The notes: generated by a model from the letters alone, not told the origin. Shown: positions 1 through 9,534, counted from the stretch's first letter. The stretch is 64,000 nt of DNA from an uncultured Spirochaetota bacterium (GCA_937872225.1 CALMRZ010000024.1:1-64000), one strand, 5' to 3'. Numbers and translations: made by a program.

Positions 1-1169
1 CAAAGGCCGGCGTCGTGGTCCAGGGGAACGACAAGCGCCTCAAGGACGCCACCACGTCCGCCAAGGGCATCGTCGAACTCGCCGAAGACGGCGAAGACGG
101 CCCCGGCGTTGCCGTCCAGGGAAACGATCGTCGTCTCAAAAACGCCACGGAACAGTCCCCGGGCATCGTAACCCTCGCCAGGGACAGCGAGACCAAGCAG
201 GGCTGCGTGGTACAGTCGATCGATCGGCGCCTCAGCAACGCGCGGACTCCCCTCCCCCATAGCCATGATTACGCGCCGGTCAACCATGACCATAACAGCC
301 ATTCCGGAACCATCGCCATCCGCGCGAGCGCGCATGAACCCTTTACCGATGTGACGCCTCCGTCGGACGGGTCCTCGATCATCTTCGCCAGGAATGAGTC
401 GTCGGAATCCGGATCGGTCGGCCTGGCCGGCATCGCCGGCGTCACCTCCGCCGGTCAGAACCGGGCCTACGGCGTGGTCGGCCACGGCGGCCACGTAGGC
501 GTGCGGGGCCAGTCATCGGGAGGGACCGGAGAGAACAACAGGGGCTGCGGGGTCCTGGGCGTTTCCCGCTTCGGCGCCGGCGGCGTCTTTGCCAGCGAGC
601 ATTGTTTTTCCCTGGTGGCCGAGGGCCGCGGCTCCCTCAAGCACTATGATGAATCATTGAACCTTACCGGCAACGGCGACGCCCTGCTGGTGAACGGCAG
701 GGCCCTCTTCAACGGCACCCTGCACATCAACAACACGACCGCGGATGAATCCGGATCATATCCTTCCAACCTCGTGGAGATATTCGAGATCGACGATGCC
801 GAATATGTCCTACCGGGGGACATCCTCGTCGTGAGCGAGGGGGGCAAATCGATTCTCTCAAGGGCAAGGTCTGAATACAACCGCTCCGTGATAGGCGTCG
901 TTTCGGGCAACCCAACGGTCATCATCAATGCCAGCGGCACAAGGCAGAAGGTCTACCCCGTGGCCCTGACCGGGACGGTCCTGTGCAGAATTGACGCCCG
1001 GCAGAAGCCGGTCCGTCCCGGCGATCCGGTCGTTACTTCCGCGACGCCCGGGTGCGGCATGGGGGGCATCATTGATTCCTTTGAAAAAATCGGCACGGTA
1101 ATCGGCAAGGCCCTTGATTCACTCGAGGACGGGATCGCCCTGGTGCCGGTGTTTATCAGCCACTCGTAA
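1..1169 (+). CDS. Tail-fibre/adhesin-like repeat protein, 5' partial
   Basis: The frame is open from the window edge (it enters at base 3), so the true N-terminus is missing. The visible part begins with tandem units of about 32 residues (VQGNDxRLxxAT, then GIVxLAxDxE) of the kind seen in phage tail fibres and collar proteins. A His-rich stretch (HSHDYAPVNHDHNSHSG) and a Gly-rich middle follow. The C-terminal third contains VALTGTVLCRIDA, RPGDPVVTSATPG and GTVIGKAL, a pattern I associate with the ends of fibre and S74-like proteins. No tail, capsid or chaperone genes follow, so it could be a surface adhesin rather than part of a prophage. The function is inferred from repeat style only. Confidence 0.75.
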   Translation, partial: KAGVVVQGNDKRLKDATTSAKGIVELAEDGEDGPGVAVQGNDRRLKNATEQSPGIVTLARDSETKQGCVVQSIDRRLSNARTPLPHSHDYAPVNHDHNSHSGTIAIRASAHEPFTDVTPPSDGSSIIFARNESSESGSVGLAGIAGVTSAGQNRAYGVVGHGGHVGVRGQSSGGTGENNRGCGVLGVSRFGAGGVFASEHCFSLVAEGRGSLKHYDESLNLTGNGDALLVNGRALFNGTLHINNTTADESGSYPSNLVEIFEIDDAEYVLPGDILVVSEGGKSILSRARSEYNRSVIGVVSGNPTVIINASGTRQKVYPVALTGTVLCRIDARQKPVRPGDPVVTSATPGCGMGGIIDSFEKIGTVIGKALDSLEDGIALVPVFISHS

Positions 1170-1190
1170 ATGGTACCGCACATTATGGCA

Positions 1191-1394
1191 TACCCCCCTG
1201 TCCACCCGAGGGAGCATGAGAGAAATGCAATTTTGTTGATAAGGGAACCTCGGACAATCAAATAGTGAAAAAATAAATCAACAGCTGATTGTTCATGGGC
1301 CCATATTTTATCTCGATTCTTTGCAATGATGGTATATTGCTGCAATAATAGGGAAGTGACACGCGCCCCCTCAGGGGGTCGGGGGGCGTTTTGA
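1191..1394. repeat. Interspersed inverted-repeat element, family A copy 1
   Basis: About 200 bp of non-coding sequence bounded by GC-rich ends. The left end is CCCCCCTGTCCACCCGAGGG followed by GCATGAGA. The right end is GCCCCCTCAGGGGG followed by TCGGGGGGCG. The ends are approximate inverted repeats of each other, and each can also fold on itself. The interior is AT-rich. The same layout recurs at 5290-5490 and 42022-42209. Confidence 0.6.
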
Positions 1395-1412
1395 GTTTGG
1401 GGCTACATATAT

Positions 1413-2087
1413 TTACAGCCCCAGCTGCCTCAATATGGCCAGTTCCACCCTGTTGAACACCTTGAACTGGTAATCGCTCAGCTCTTTGGTTATTTTTTTG
1501 TCCACGTAAGTAATGCGCCTGCAGAAGGGCTTGTTCTCATAGCGGTCAACCCACATGATGACTATGGTGTTTTCCCCGTTCCAGGCCACCGCTCCCTGCA
1601 TCTTATGTAAATTTTCGTTCGTCGAAGGGCCGTACTTGGCTTCGATTTTTTTCTTCACTTCATCCATCGACAGGTAGGGGAACTTCAGGGCCACGTAGAA
1701 CAGCTTTCCCTCATCAACCTTTTCCGCGCCATCGGTCTTCTTTTCCCCTTCCTTCGGCTCGGTTTCCTTTTTTTCAGCTGCGTTCTTTGCGGCATCAGCG
1801 CTTTCAAGGGCGGGATCAATATAGAAAAAACCGTAGTAGTATTCAAGATCGCCGTCTTTTGATATGATAATGCTTTTATCGTCGGTATATACCAGCTTGC
1901 CCTTTATCCTGTCCCTGGCGTCAGAAAGCCTGACGCCCCAGGCCACATTTTCATACCCGCCGGGGACACTGGCGATGACCTTTCTTTCTTTTGGTGCTTC
2001 CTTGTATGTATCCTTCATTCCCCTGGTATCCTGTCCGTGTGACACTGACACGAGGAAAAGAATAATTATGAGAAAAAAACGTTTCAT
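1413..2087 (-). CDS. Secreted protein of unknown function
   Basis: 224 residues starting at MKRFFLIIILFLVSVSHGQD, a clear Sec signal peptide with likely cleavage after SHG. GAGGT lies about 8 bases before this ATG, so I prefer it to the in-frame TTG start 50 codons upstream. After a short N-terminal segment (ENVAWGVRLSDARDRI) there is a low-complexity Lys/Glu linker (residues ~105-130) and then a conserved-looking domain with LKFPYLSMDEVKKKIEAKYGP and AVAWNGENTIVIMWVD. This resembles periplasmic proteins that compare a stored value with a structural readout, but I do not recognise a named family. It is convergent with the gene to the left. Confidence 0.75.
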   Translation of the reverse strand: MKRFFLIIILFLVSVSHGQDTRGMKDTYKEAPKERKVIASVPGGYENVAWGVRLSDARDRIKGKLVYTDDKSIIISKDGDLEYYYGFFYIDPALESADAAKNAAEKKETEPKEGEKKTDGAEKVDEGKLFYVALKFPYLSMDEVKKKIEAKYGPSTNENLHKMQGAVAWNGENTIVIMWVDRYENKPFCRRITYVDKKITKELSDYQFKVFNRVELAILRQLGL

Positions 2088-2305
2088 AGGTATACCTCGA
2101 AAAAGCGACAGAATTGGCGCGAAACCGCCGTCTCGCTCCGGGTTCCGAAAACCCCGGCCCGGACAACTATCAGCCCACCACATCAGTTCTTTTATCGGCA
2201 AATTTGCCGTTTTATTATTAAAAAATAGTAGACTCATCGCGGATATTCATTAAAAATAAGCCTTTGAGACGCATATCATTTTCAGCAGCAATTATGGAGG
2301 AGACT

Positions 2306-2623
2306 ATGGCGAAGCTGATCGAGGTCAATGGTTCCAATTTTGACGCCGAGGTCATGAAATCAAGCAATCCGGTCCTGATAGATTTCTGGGCCCCCTGGTG
2401 CGGCCCCTGCAAGATGCAGGTCCCCATACTCGAAAAGCTGGCCCAGTCCCCTGACATCAGCGCCACCATAGCCAAGATAAACACCGACGAGAATCCCGAT
2501 ATCGCCCAGAAATTCGGCATTTCATCCATCCCAACCCTTATCCTGATGAAAGGCGGCGCCGAGGTCGAGCGTTTCGTCGGCGTGCAGCCCGAAGCCGTCT
2601 TAAAGCAGAAGCTGATGAAGTAG
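2306..2623 (+). CDS. trxA: Thioredoxin
   Basis: 105 residues, the normal length for thioredoxin 1. The redox motif WCGPC is at residues 31-35 in the context LIDFWAPWCGPC, and the cis-proline loop is SSIPTL. It reduces protein disulfides in the cytoplasm using thioredoxin reductase, which is not in this window. I chose the ATG at 2306 because GGAGGAG lies just before it; an upstream in-frame start would add 14 residues that thioredoxins do not have. Nine bases separate it from the dtd gene downstream, so the two are probably co-transcribed. Confidence 0.97.
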   Translation: MAKLIEVNGSNFDAEVMKSSNPVLIDFWAPWCGPCKMQVPILEKLAQSPDISATIAKINTDENPDIAQKFGISSIPTLILMKGGAEVERFVGVQPEAVLKQKLMK

Positions 2624-2632
2624 GCCCGGGCC

Positions 2633-3082
<450 letters not shown>

Positions 3083-3087
3083 TCGTC

Positions 3088-4188
3088 CTACAGGCTGTTC
3101 CCGGTTTTCCAGAGAAAATACGAATAGGTGTTGGATTCGCGGCTGTCCAGCTTCATCTTGCCGGCGGCCAGCATGAAATTGATCCTGTGGATGAAGTCGT
3201 TGCCCAGCTGGGAGAGCTTCGGCATGATACGGTCGAAATACTCGCGGGGAAGAAAATCGATCACCTGCACCAGCGTTTTCACCTGCACGTCGACGGCGAG
3301 GAGCTCCTTGAGGATGTCCGTGCCGGCGAAGATAATGATGTTGCAGATGGACAGGTAAAAGTCGGTCAGGTAGGAATTGAAGTATCCGAAATCGAGCATG
3401 GACCGGAGAAGGTCCATGACCCAGGAAAAGCTCCGCGGCCGCATCAGGAGTTCCCTGTTCGATTCAACGTGCTGTAAAACAAATATGGACGAGAAGAGGT
3501 CGCGGGGGATGTCGTTTTTTTCAATCACCGGACAATAGAACCGCCGGGCATAGTCGAGCATCTGGTTGATCTGCCCGTTGTCGGTGGCAAGCTGGCGCCA
3601 CGAGCTGAACCGCGACCCGCATCGTTTCAGCCCCGCGATGGCAAGGGTCTTCATTTCGATATTGGCCGTTTCCTTGGCTATATTGTAGAAGAAATTGAGA
3701 AGATCCTCGTTGTCGAACGTTACCAGGGTATGCAGTATCGGCCTCTGCAGCACCGGCTGTTCGTAGTATTCGCTCATGAGAAGTGATGCGTGCTCCTTCA
3801 TCCCGAACCGGCGCATGATCACGGTATCGTCGTAGGTCAGGAGCCTTTTTTTCAGCGACGCGGCATAGATTTCGCGGCCCCTGAAAATATCGAGGTAAAT
3901 GGCAAGGCGGGCGAACAGCTCCTCGGCGAGATAATCGCGGACCATGGCGTCTGCCGGCATATTTTCAGTGAGCTCGAAAATGATCTGGTCGAGGAGCTCC
4001 ACGAAGAGCATCGACGCCTCATCGAGGTCTTCAAGGGCCTGCCGCGCGTAATCTTCAATGCGTGAGGACGCGATTTCGGCAATGATGCCCAGAGCCTCTA
4101 TTTTTGACGATGCGGGGGATATTTTTTCATAACATAAATTGGCGAATTCCTCGAACCGCTCCCCCCGCAACTGTAATCCACTCTTCAT
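3088..4188 (-). CDS. Conserved hypothetical alpha-helical protein
   Basis: 366 residues from the ATG at 4188 (MKSGLQLRGERFEEF). No signal peptide or membrane span is evident. The whole sequence is predicted helical by eye, with helix pairs of roughly 35-40 residues (for example ALGIIAEIASSRIEDYARQAL, LHTLVTFDNEDLLNFFYNIAKE, LAIAGLKRCG) that look like degenerate HEAT/ARM-type repeats, so a scaffold role is possible. It is convergent with dtd, 5 bases away, and divergent from the nitroreductase gene. The ribosome-binding site is weak. I recognise no catalytic motif and no named family. Confidence 0.7.
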   Translation of the reverse strand: MKSGLQLRGERFEEFANLCYEKISPASSKIEALGIIAEIASSRIEDYARQALEDLDEASMLFVELLDQIIFELTENMPADAMVRDYLAEELFARLAIYLDIFRGREIYAASLKKRLLTYDDTVIMRRFGMKEHASLLMSEYYEQPVLQRPILHTLVTFDNEDLLNFFYNIAKETANIEMKTLAIAGLKRCGSRFSSWRQLATDNGQINQMLDYARRFYCPVIEKNDIPRDLFSSIFVLQHVESNRELLMRPRSFSWVMDLLRSMLDFGYFNSYLTDFYLSICNIIIFAGTDILKELLAVDVQVKTLVQVIDFLPREYFDRIMPKLSQLGNDFIHRINFMLAAGKMKLDSRESNTYSYFLWKTGNSL

Positions 4189-4371
4189 AACAACCCCGGA
4201 AAACGAATGCAACGCCCTCTTTTTGTTCCAATTGGTACCGCCCCCCTGAGATGTCGAGAATTTTTTATGTAATGGTGAAATAAATCAATGCAGAATAATT
4301 GCACAGCATGTATAAAAACAATTGACAGCCGGCCGTACGGAAAGCTGTGGTAGGAGGCAGGGAAAACCGCC

Positions 4372-5265
4372 ATGATTTCAGCACCGATTATTGACCATGA
4401 ACAATGCACCCTCTGCCGGCAGTGCGTTACCGTCTGTCCCCAGCGCGTTTTGACCGTTGAACGCGACGCCATCAAAACCGTCAAGGACGAATGCATGCTC
4501 TGCTCACACTGCTATACTGTCTGCCGCTTCGGAGCAATACGGTTCGATCCCGAAGCGCTCACGGGCATTGCCATGAAATCCTTCCCGTATACGGAAAGAA
4601 TGTACGCTCCCGGCGCCTTCAGCCCTTCTGATCTTGTCAATTTCGTCAGATCGAGGCGGAGCACCAGAAGATTCACGGGTGATCCGGTGGGAGCCGTCGC
4701 CCTCTCGGACCTTATCACGTTTGCCGTGACCGCCCCTTCCGGCAGCAATTGCCAGACCTGGGAATTCCTGGCCATTAACGGCCGGGAAAAGGTATGGAAC
4801 CTGGCCCTGGAAATTCGGAAGTTTTTCATCCGGCTCAATCGCCTTGCCAAGAATCCCCTGGTCCGCTATCTGTCCGTTCCCTTTATCGGGACCGCACTCG
4901 TCCGTTATTTCAACGAGCACCTGGAAAGCGTGGAAATGGGGCTGAAGGATGCCGAAGAAGGAAAGGACATTCTCTTTCATGATGCCCCGGCCCTCATCAT
5001 CATCCATGGCAGGAATGAGGGAAGCACCCCCCTGGAAGACGCGCAATACGCTTCCTACAACATCACGCTCCTGGCCCACGCCCTGGGCCTCGGCACCTGC
5101 TATATCGGCTATGCCGTCGAGTCCATAAACCGGAGTTCCTCCATAAAGGCCTATCTCGGGATACCGTCAGCGAACAGGGTCCATGCGGTCCTCGCGGTGG
5201 GATATCCCGATGTGAAATTCGACAAGCTGGCCCTGAGAAAGCCCTTTCAAGCCCGAATTGTGTAA
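4372..5265 (+). CDS. Ferredoxin-nitroreductase fusion protein
   Basis: 297 residues. Residues ~10-60 carry two 4Fe-4S motifs, CTLCRQCVTVCP and CMLCSHCYTVCR, as in bacterial 2[4Fe-4S] ferredoxins. Residues ~85-297 form a nitroreductase-family FMN domain, with RSRRSTRRFTGDPV and APSGSNCQTWEFL for flavin binding and a C-terminal GYPD. The fused form is known in anaerobes and lets electrons pass from ferredoxin clusters to the flavin. The physiological substrate cannot be told. AGGAGG lies upstream of the ATG. The gene is alone, divergent from the helical protein, and followed by a family A repeat. Confidence 0.93.
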   Translation: MISAPIIDHEQCTLCRQCVTVCPQRVLTVERDAIKTVKDECMLCSHCYTVCRFGAIRFDPEALTGIAMKSFPYTERMYAPGAFSPSDLVNFVRSRRSTRRFTGDPVGAVALSDLITFAVTAPSGSNCQTWEFLAINGREKVWNLALEIRKFFIRLNRLAKNPLVRYLSVPFIGTALVRYFNEHLESVEMGLKDAEEGKDILFHDAPALIIIHGRNEGSTPLEDAQYASYNITLLAHALGLGTCYIGYAVESINRSSSIKAYLGIPSANRVHAVLAVGYPDVKFDKLALRKPFQARIV

Positions 5266-5289
5266 ACCACTTAACAACTGTAATGAATA

Positions 5290-5490
5290 GACCCCCCTGC
5301 CCCCCGAGGGGTCATGAAATAAGAATATTTCCCTTTGTCGGTGTAAACCCCGAAGGGGTGGGAACTCTATTCACATAGCAGTATAAAGATTTCTCGGTCG
5401 TCATACTTCTCCGAAAATGACATTAATTAAGCATGGGGCCATAAGGTCGTATGATACATGCCCCCTCAGGGGGGCGGGGGGGTCATAAGA
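5290..5490. repeat. Interspersed inverted-repeat element, family A copy 2
   Basis: About 200 bp. The left end is ACCCCCCTGCCCCCCGAGGG followed by GTCATGAAAT. The right end, read on the other strand, is TGACCCCCCCGCCCCCCTGA followed by GGGGGCAT. The terminal inverted repeats are therefore nearly identical over about 26 bp. The interior holds a decayed version of a second palindrome (TTTCTCGGTCGTCATAC...AAATGACA). It occupies most of the 339-base gap between 5265 and 5605. No coding potential is seen. Confidence 0.7.
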
Positions 5491-5572
5491 TGGCTTACTC
5501 CAATTCCTATAAGCGTATATTTCATTCCCGGATTTATTCATAATTTTTCCAGCATTTTTTTAACTTCCGCGT

Positions 5573-5611
5573 CCCCCCTTCGTATACCTGTCTGAGGGGG
5601 CGCCATGAAAC
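5573..5611 (+). repeat. Single family A repeat end overlapping a gene start
   Basis: The sequence CCCCCCTTCGTATACCTG then TCTGAGGGGGCGCCATGAAA matches one terminal repeat of family A (CCCCCC...GAGGGG.CATGAAAT). The GAGGGGG sits 6-8 bases before the ATG at 5605, so the repeat appears to provide both the ribosome-binding site and the start codon of the next gene. This is a single end without a partner nearby on the other side. Confidence 0.45.
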
Positions 5612-6627
5612 GAACATGCTTCAGCATCATATTCTTTTTCCTGCTTGCCGGCACGCGCCTTACCGCGGGCCTCATGATCAATGAATTTGTCACCAATACC
5701 GTTTCGGACTGGGTCGAACTGACCCTCACCGGCTCCGCGAAGGAGAAGCGCGACATATCCAGGCTGTTTGTGACCGCTTATTATGGCCGTAATGAACCAC
5801 TGAGCGCCGACCCGGTCACCATATACAGTTATGACAGGCCGGAGACGCCTTACGATGACCGCTTTGTCGTCGTGCACCTTACCAGGCCCGACGAACCTGA
5901 CGAGACTGACCTGACCGGCGACACCAACGGCAACGGGCACATCGACGTTTACTGCAACAACTACTACGCCAGCCTCTGGAACACCGAGGGCGTGATTGCC
6001 GTTGACACTGACGATGACCCGGGCAACGGCGGCATCATCGACTTCGTCTATTATTCCAACCGCGACGGGAGCCCCAACGAAACGGTTGCGTCCTATGTCG
6101 AACGGGCCCGGAGCGCGGGCCAGTGGAAGACGGCCCCGGGACCGGACATACAGGCAGGAGCGGTCTATATCGGCAAAGACGGCCTCATGTCCCACATGAG
6201 CGTTTCGAGAAAAAGCGCGGCTGATTCCAACGGCCCGGCGGACTTCGCCATCAGCAATTACCAGACCCCGGGGAAGGAGAACATGACGGTTCCGCTGTTC
6301 ATGGGCATGCGCCTCTTCAAGCCGCTGCGGAAAACCGTCACCATCATCCCCGGCCACCGGTTCTTCGGCAGCGGCGCCATCCCGCTCTTCGTTTTCTTCC
6401 CCTGCTGCCTGAAGCTCCGCGTCTTTTCCGCGACCGGCATCATGATCCACGAGTCCCCCCTCTTCGTTTCGGTCAATCCGGGCTTCTTCAACCTGTACTG
6501 GATCCCGGCGCTCCAGAGCAGCCGGGCCGCCACCGGCCTGTACCTGTGCAAGATAGAGGCCGTGAACCCGTCGCTGCGCCTCACCGGGGAAGAGGTCATC
6601 TATATCGTGCTGAACAGGTACCAATGA
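5605..6627 (+). CDS. Secreted lamin-tail-like domain protein
   Basis: 340 residues with a signal peptide (MKRTCFSIIFFFLLAGTRLTAG). The mature N-terminus LMINEFVTNTVSDWVELTLTG matches the lamin-tail-domain pattern (LxINEfxtn...DWVELyN). Asp/Asn-rich stretches follow (DTNGNGHIDVYCNN; DTDDDPGNGGIIDFVYYSN), likely calcium-binding or nuclease-like surface loops. The last ~80 residues (LRVFSATGIMIHES...ATGLYLCKIEAVN) resemble FlgD/Por-type C-terminal Ig-like folds. The stop overlaps the next start as ATGA, so it is translationally coupled to the helix-hairpin-helix protein. Probably periplasmic or surface-exposed; the function is unknown. Confidence 0.8.
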   Translation: MKRTCFSIIFFFLLAGTRLTAGLMINEFVTNTVSDWVELTLTGSAKEKRDISRLFVTAYYGRNEPLSADPVTIYSYDRPETPYDDRFVVVHLTRPDEPDETDLTGDTNGNGHIDVYCNNYYASLWNTEGVIAVDTDDDPGNGGIIDFVYYSNRDGSPNETVASYVERARSAGQWKTAPGPDIQAGAVYIGKDGLMSHMSVSRKSAADSNGPADFAISNYQTPGKENMTVPLFMGMRLFKPLRKTVTIIPGHRFFGSGAIPLFVFFPCCLKLRVFSATGIMIHESPLFVSVNPGFFNLYWIPALQSSRAATGLYLCKIEAVNPSLRLTGEEVIYIVLNRYQ

Positions 6628-7919
6628 TAAAGATAGCCGTCATCCTGTGCATATCCGGAAACGTCCTGGGCGCCTTTGACTACCGGACGACGCCGCCGGC
6701 CGCCCTGTTCCCGTTCCGCCAGGCCGCCAACGATGCTTCGCTGCCTGATTCCGTCTCGAATCCGGCGTATCTCCCGCGGATCGCCTATCCCTACCTTCAC
6801 TGCTCCGGCGGGCGGCCCTACACACTTGACGGCCTCATTGCCACGACCCTGCGGGCAGGATACGCGGTGAAGGGATTCGCCGTCCAGGCCCTGTGGGACA
6901 GATTCGGCGCGGAACAGTACATGGAAAATGTCGTTGAACTCAATCTCGCTTTCATGCCGGTCCGGTATGTGTCCCTCGGGGCAGGCGCGTCTTACCTGAA
7001 CCTCTCCATCAGCACGGCCGAGTCATCGCTGAAGACCCACCAGGCCGACTGCAGAGCCTCTCTGCTCGTCGCCCCCTGTGAATGGTTCGAGATCGCCTTC
7101 CAGCAGGAGAACATGGCCTCCCTCTTTATACAAAAAAGACGCGATCTGCTCTACCCGGAATGGATCGCCGGGGCCTCCCTCAAGCCCTTCAGGGGCTTCT
7201 CTCTTCTTTATAATATCAGCAAAACGTCGAACGGGTATGTTAACACCATTGCGGCAACTGCCAATGTGCTTAAATATTTTTCCATTAGAATCGGATATGC
7301 CCGGGAGGCCGCGACCTGTTCCGGCGCCCTTTCCTTTGTGTACAAGTATGCGGCGGTTTCCTACGGAATCAAATATCACCCCCACCTCGGGTATACCCAT
7401 ACCGCCGGAGTCACCCTGTCTGTTTCAGAAATGAACATTGATTCTTTGAGCTATGGTTCAATTTTTTCCCGGATCAGGGAGGTCCGGGGCGATCCCCCGG
7501 TCGACATCAACACCTGCTCCATGGACCAGCTTGCCGCCGTGCCGGGGATGCAGCAGCATATCGCGGAGCGGATCATGAAACACCGCCGGAGCATCGGCCC
7601 CCTGTCCCGCACCTCGCTCCTCCAGATCGGCCTGAGCGGCAGGGAGGTCGACAGCCTCCAGAAACATATAACCGGCCTGGCCCCTGACGAAACCGGCGGC
7701 CGCCACGCCCGGCAGGGCAGGGAGCGCTACGAGGAAGCGCAGAAGGAAATTTTCAAAAAACTTATCGTCCTTGGCGTACCGGCGGCAACGGCCCTTGAGC
7801 TGTCCGACATGGCCATGATGGGAAGGAACACAAGCTGCACCGGGCGGGTCAATTCGCTTACGGACCTTCCGGCTGACAAAAAGAAACAGGCCCTGAAGCT
7901 ATGCGCCGGTTCCCGGTAA
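6624..7919 (+). CDS. Secreted protein with ComEA-like helix-hairpin-helix domain
   Basis: 431 residues from the ATG at 6624 that overlaps the previous stop (ATGA). A signal peptide (MIKIAVILCISGNVLGAFDY) is followed by about 260 residues of alternating hydrophobic strands (GYAVKGFAVQALWDRF, YVSLGAGASYLNLSI, FSIRIGYAREAATCSGALSFVYKYAAVSYGIKY) typical of an outer-membrane barrel. Then comes a helix-hairpin-helix region, VDINTCSMDQLAAVPGMQQHIAERIMKHR, close to the ComEA DNA-binding motif (vNiNtAs...L..lpGIG...A..Ii..R). The last ~80 residues are charged and helical. It overlaps the next gene by 19 bases. A role in DNA binding or uptake at the envelope is possible but inferred. Confidence 0.78.
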   Translation: MIKIAVILCISGNVLGAFDYRTTPPAALFPFRQAANDASLPDSVSNPAYLPRIAYPYLHCSGGRPYTLDGLIATTLRAGYAVKGFAVQALWDRFGAEQYMENVVELNLAFMPVRYVSLGAGASYLNLSISTAESSLKTHQADCRASLLVAPCEWFEIAFQQENMASLFIQKRRDLLYPEWIAGASLKPFRGFSLLYNISKTSNGYVNTIAATANVLKYFSIRIGYAREAATCSGALSFVYKYAAVSYGIKYHPHLGYTHTAGVTLSVSEMNIDSLSYGSIFSRIREVRGDPPVDINTCSMDQLAAVPGMQQHIAERIMKHRRSIGPLSRTSLLQIGLSGREVDSLQKHITGLAPDETGGRHARQGRERYEEAQKEIFKKLIVLGVPAATALELSDMAMMGRNTSCTGRVNSLTDLPADKKKQALKLCAGSR

Positions 7920-9505
7920 TCATCGCGCTTCTGGCCCTGGGCACGCCGGTCTTCGGCAGTGAGGGCGCCGAGACCGCGCCACGGGTCGTAATCACCGCCG
8001 AATACCGGCAGGATACCCTTGATTACGATGACGTGGAAAAGCGGTTTTTCCGGGAAACAGCGCGGCTCACCTTCGGCGGGAGCTCCGCCAGCTTCACCCA
8101 CGTCAACGTGGGCATGACCAGGGAAAACCGTTTCACCTGGCACATCCGCCTTCGCGGCCTGTCTCCCTATTGTGAAGCCATCATCGGCAATTATTTCGCC
8201 AATTTCGGCGCGGGGCTCCTGGTCGGCAGAAAGACGGCCCTCTCGCCGGACCTTTTCAAAAGGACCCTCACCGTATCGCTGGGGAATCCCTTTACTCCGT
8301 GCAGCAGCGGGAATCCCTATTTCTCGTTCCAGGGCATCGCCGCCGGGCTTCGCTATTCATCGGAAGGCGTCTCCCTGTCGCTTGACGGCTATTATTCCTT
8401 CAGAAACCGTTTCGCGAGAACCGACCGCCGGTTTCCCGGCTACACCGGGTCTACCTTCAATTCCATCCTCATGAGAACGAAAAAGGATTATCGCTATTCC
8501 GAGCCGGTGGAGATCCATGACTGCGGATACAGTCTCATTCTGCGAATTGCCGGACACTTGACCATGCAGTCTTATTTTATCTATTCTTCCATAAAACGCT
8601 CCGGCAATCATAACCTGGTATTCAATTATGACACCCGCCCTGCGCCGGGCGGGGAAAAAAATTTTTATGGTTACGGATTCTACTTCCAGTACCGCGATGA
8701 TTACATCCTTATTTTTGTCGATTTCTGTTTTCCCGGCCGGGTAATATCCCGCGGAGACGGCCGGACCAGGACGGTCCGGGGATTCGGCATTATGTACGGC
8801 CTGGCGTTCCGCGCCAGGACCTGTTCGCTCTCCTTCACGGGAAAGCAGACCGATACGGATTATTACTCCCCGTACAGTTCGGGGAAAAGCACTCCCGGGA
8901 CCGCCTGCATGACCTCTTTTTCAGTGCGTCCCTTCAGCAAGTTCACACTGGGCGCCTCTTTTTTTACAGAAAAGAACAGGATGCCGTCAGGGAATGAACA
9001 GTATCTCCGCTTTACCCGACGCGAACAGGTCTTCTTTGGATATGGCGCGCACCTGAAAGGCTCATGCTCGGTCAGGGCCGCTCTTGTTGAATGGGATACC
9101 AAAGAGAAGAAAGAACGTCACCTGCGCATCTCGTCATCATCAAAAATCTACATCATGAAATCCATACTCTTCACATTCGGTGGCGCCGTGCAGCGTAAAA
9201 TTCCGGGCCGCTATTCAGGATACCTCAGCGTTGGGACCAGGTTCACCCTCTTCAATGCTGTGACATTCACATTGCGGTATTCACGGTTCTGTATCGCCTC
9301 CGGGACCCCCCTTTATGCCGCCGCAGACCGGCAGGCCGGCTCTATAAACCGGAGCATGGCGGTGAAATCCTCCTCCAACATCCTTACCGGGGGTCTCGTC
9401 GCCCGTTTTGAAGGATGCCGACTTTCCCTGGAATATCTCCACCAGTTTACCCGCCGGCGGACAATCCGGAACAGCATCGAGGCCGCAGCGACCTGCCTTT
9501 TCTGA
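7901..9505 (+). CDS. Outer-membrane beta-barrel protein
   Basis: 534 residues with a signal peptide (MRRFPVIIALLALGTPVFGS). The body is a run of amphipathic beta-strands ending in aromatic residues (YSSEGVSLSLDGYYSFRNRF, YGYGFYFQYRDDYILIFVDF, FKLTLGASFFTEKN-like segments) without any soluble domain, as in large porin or transporter barrels. The C-terminus ends in a Phe (AATCLF), as is usual for BAM substrates. Its start lies inside the preceding gene, so the three genes 5605-9505 form one translationally coupled set. No TonB box or plug domain was seen. Confidence 0.8.
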   Translation: MRRFPVIIALLALGTPVFGSEGAETAPRVVITAEYRQDTLDYDDVEKRFFRETARLTFGGSSASFTHVNVGMTRENRFTWHIRLRGLSPYCEAIIGNYFANFGAGLLVGRKTALSPDLFKRTLTVSLGNPFTPCSSGNPYFSFQGIAAGLRYSSEGVSLSLDGYYSFRNRFARTDRRFPGYTGSTFNSILMRTKKDYRYSEPVEIHDCGYSLILRIAGHLTMQSYFIYSSIKRSGNHNLVFNYDTRPAPGGEKNFYGYGFYFQYRDDYILIFVDFCFPGRVISRGDGRTRTVRGFGIMYGLAFRARTCSLSFTGKQTDTDYYSPYSSGKSTPGTACMTSFSVRPFSKFTLGASFFTEKNRMPSGNEQYLRFTRREQVFFGYGAHLKGSCSVRAALVEWDTKEKKERHLRISSSSKIYIMKSILFTFGGAVQRKIPGRYSGYLSVGTRFTLFNAVTFTLRYSRFCIASGTPLYAAADRQAGSINRSMAVKSSSNILTGGLVARFEGCRLSLEYLHQFTRRRTIRNSIEAAATCLF

Positions 9506-9534
9506 GTAAAACGCTTGACAAAAAACAGCGTATC

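Noticed and set aside
5266-5604. CRISPR-like array in the GC-rich repeats
   Set aside because: The repeats are inverted pairs with unequal interiors, not direct repeats with regular spacers, and no cas gene is nearby.
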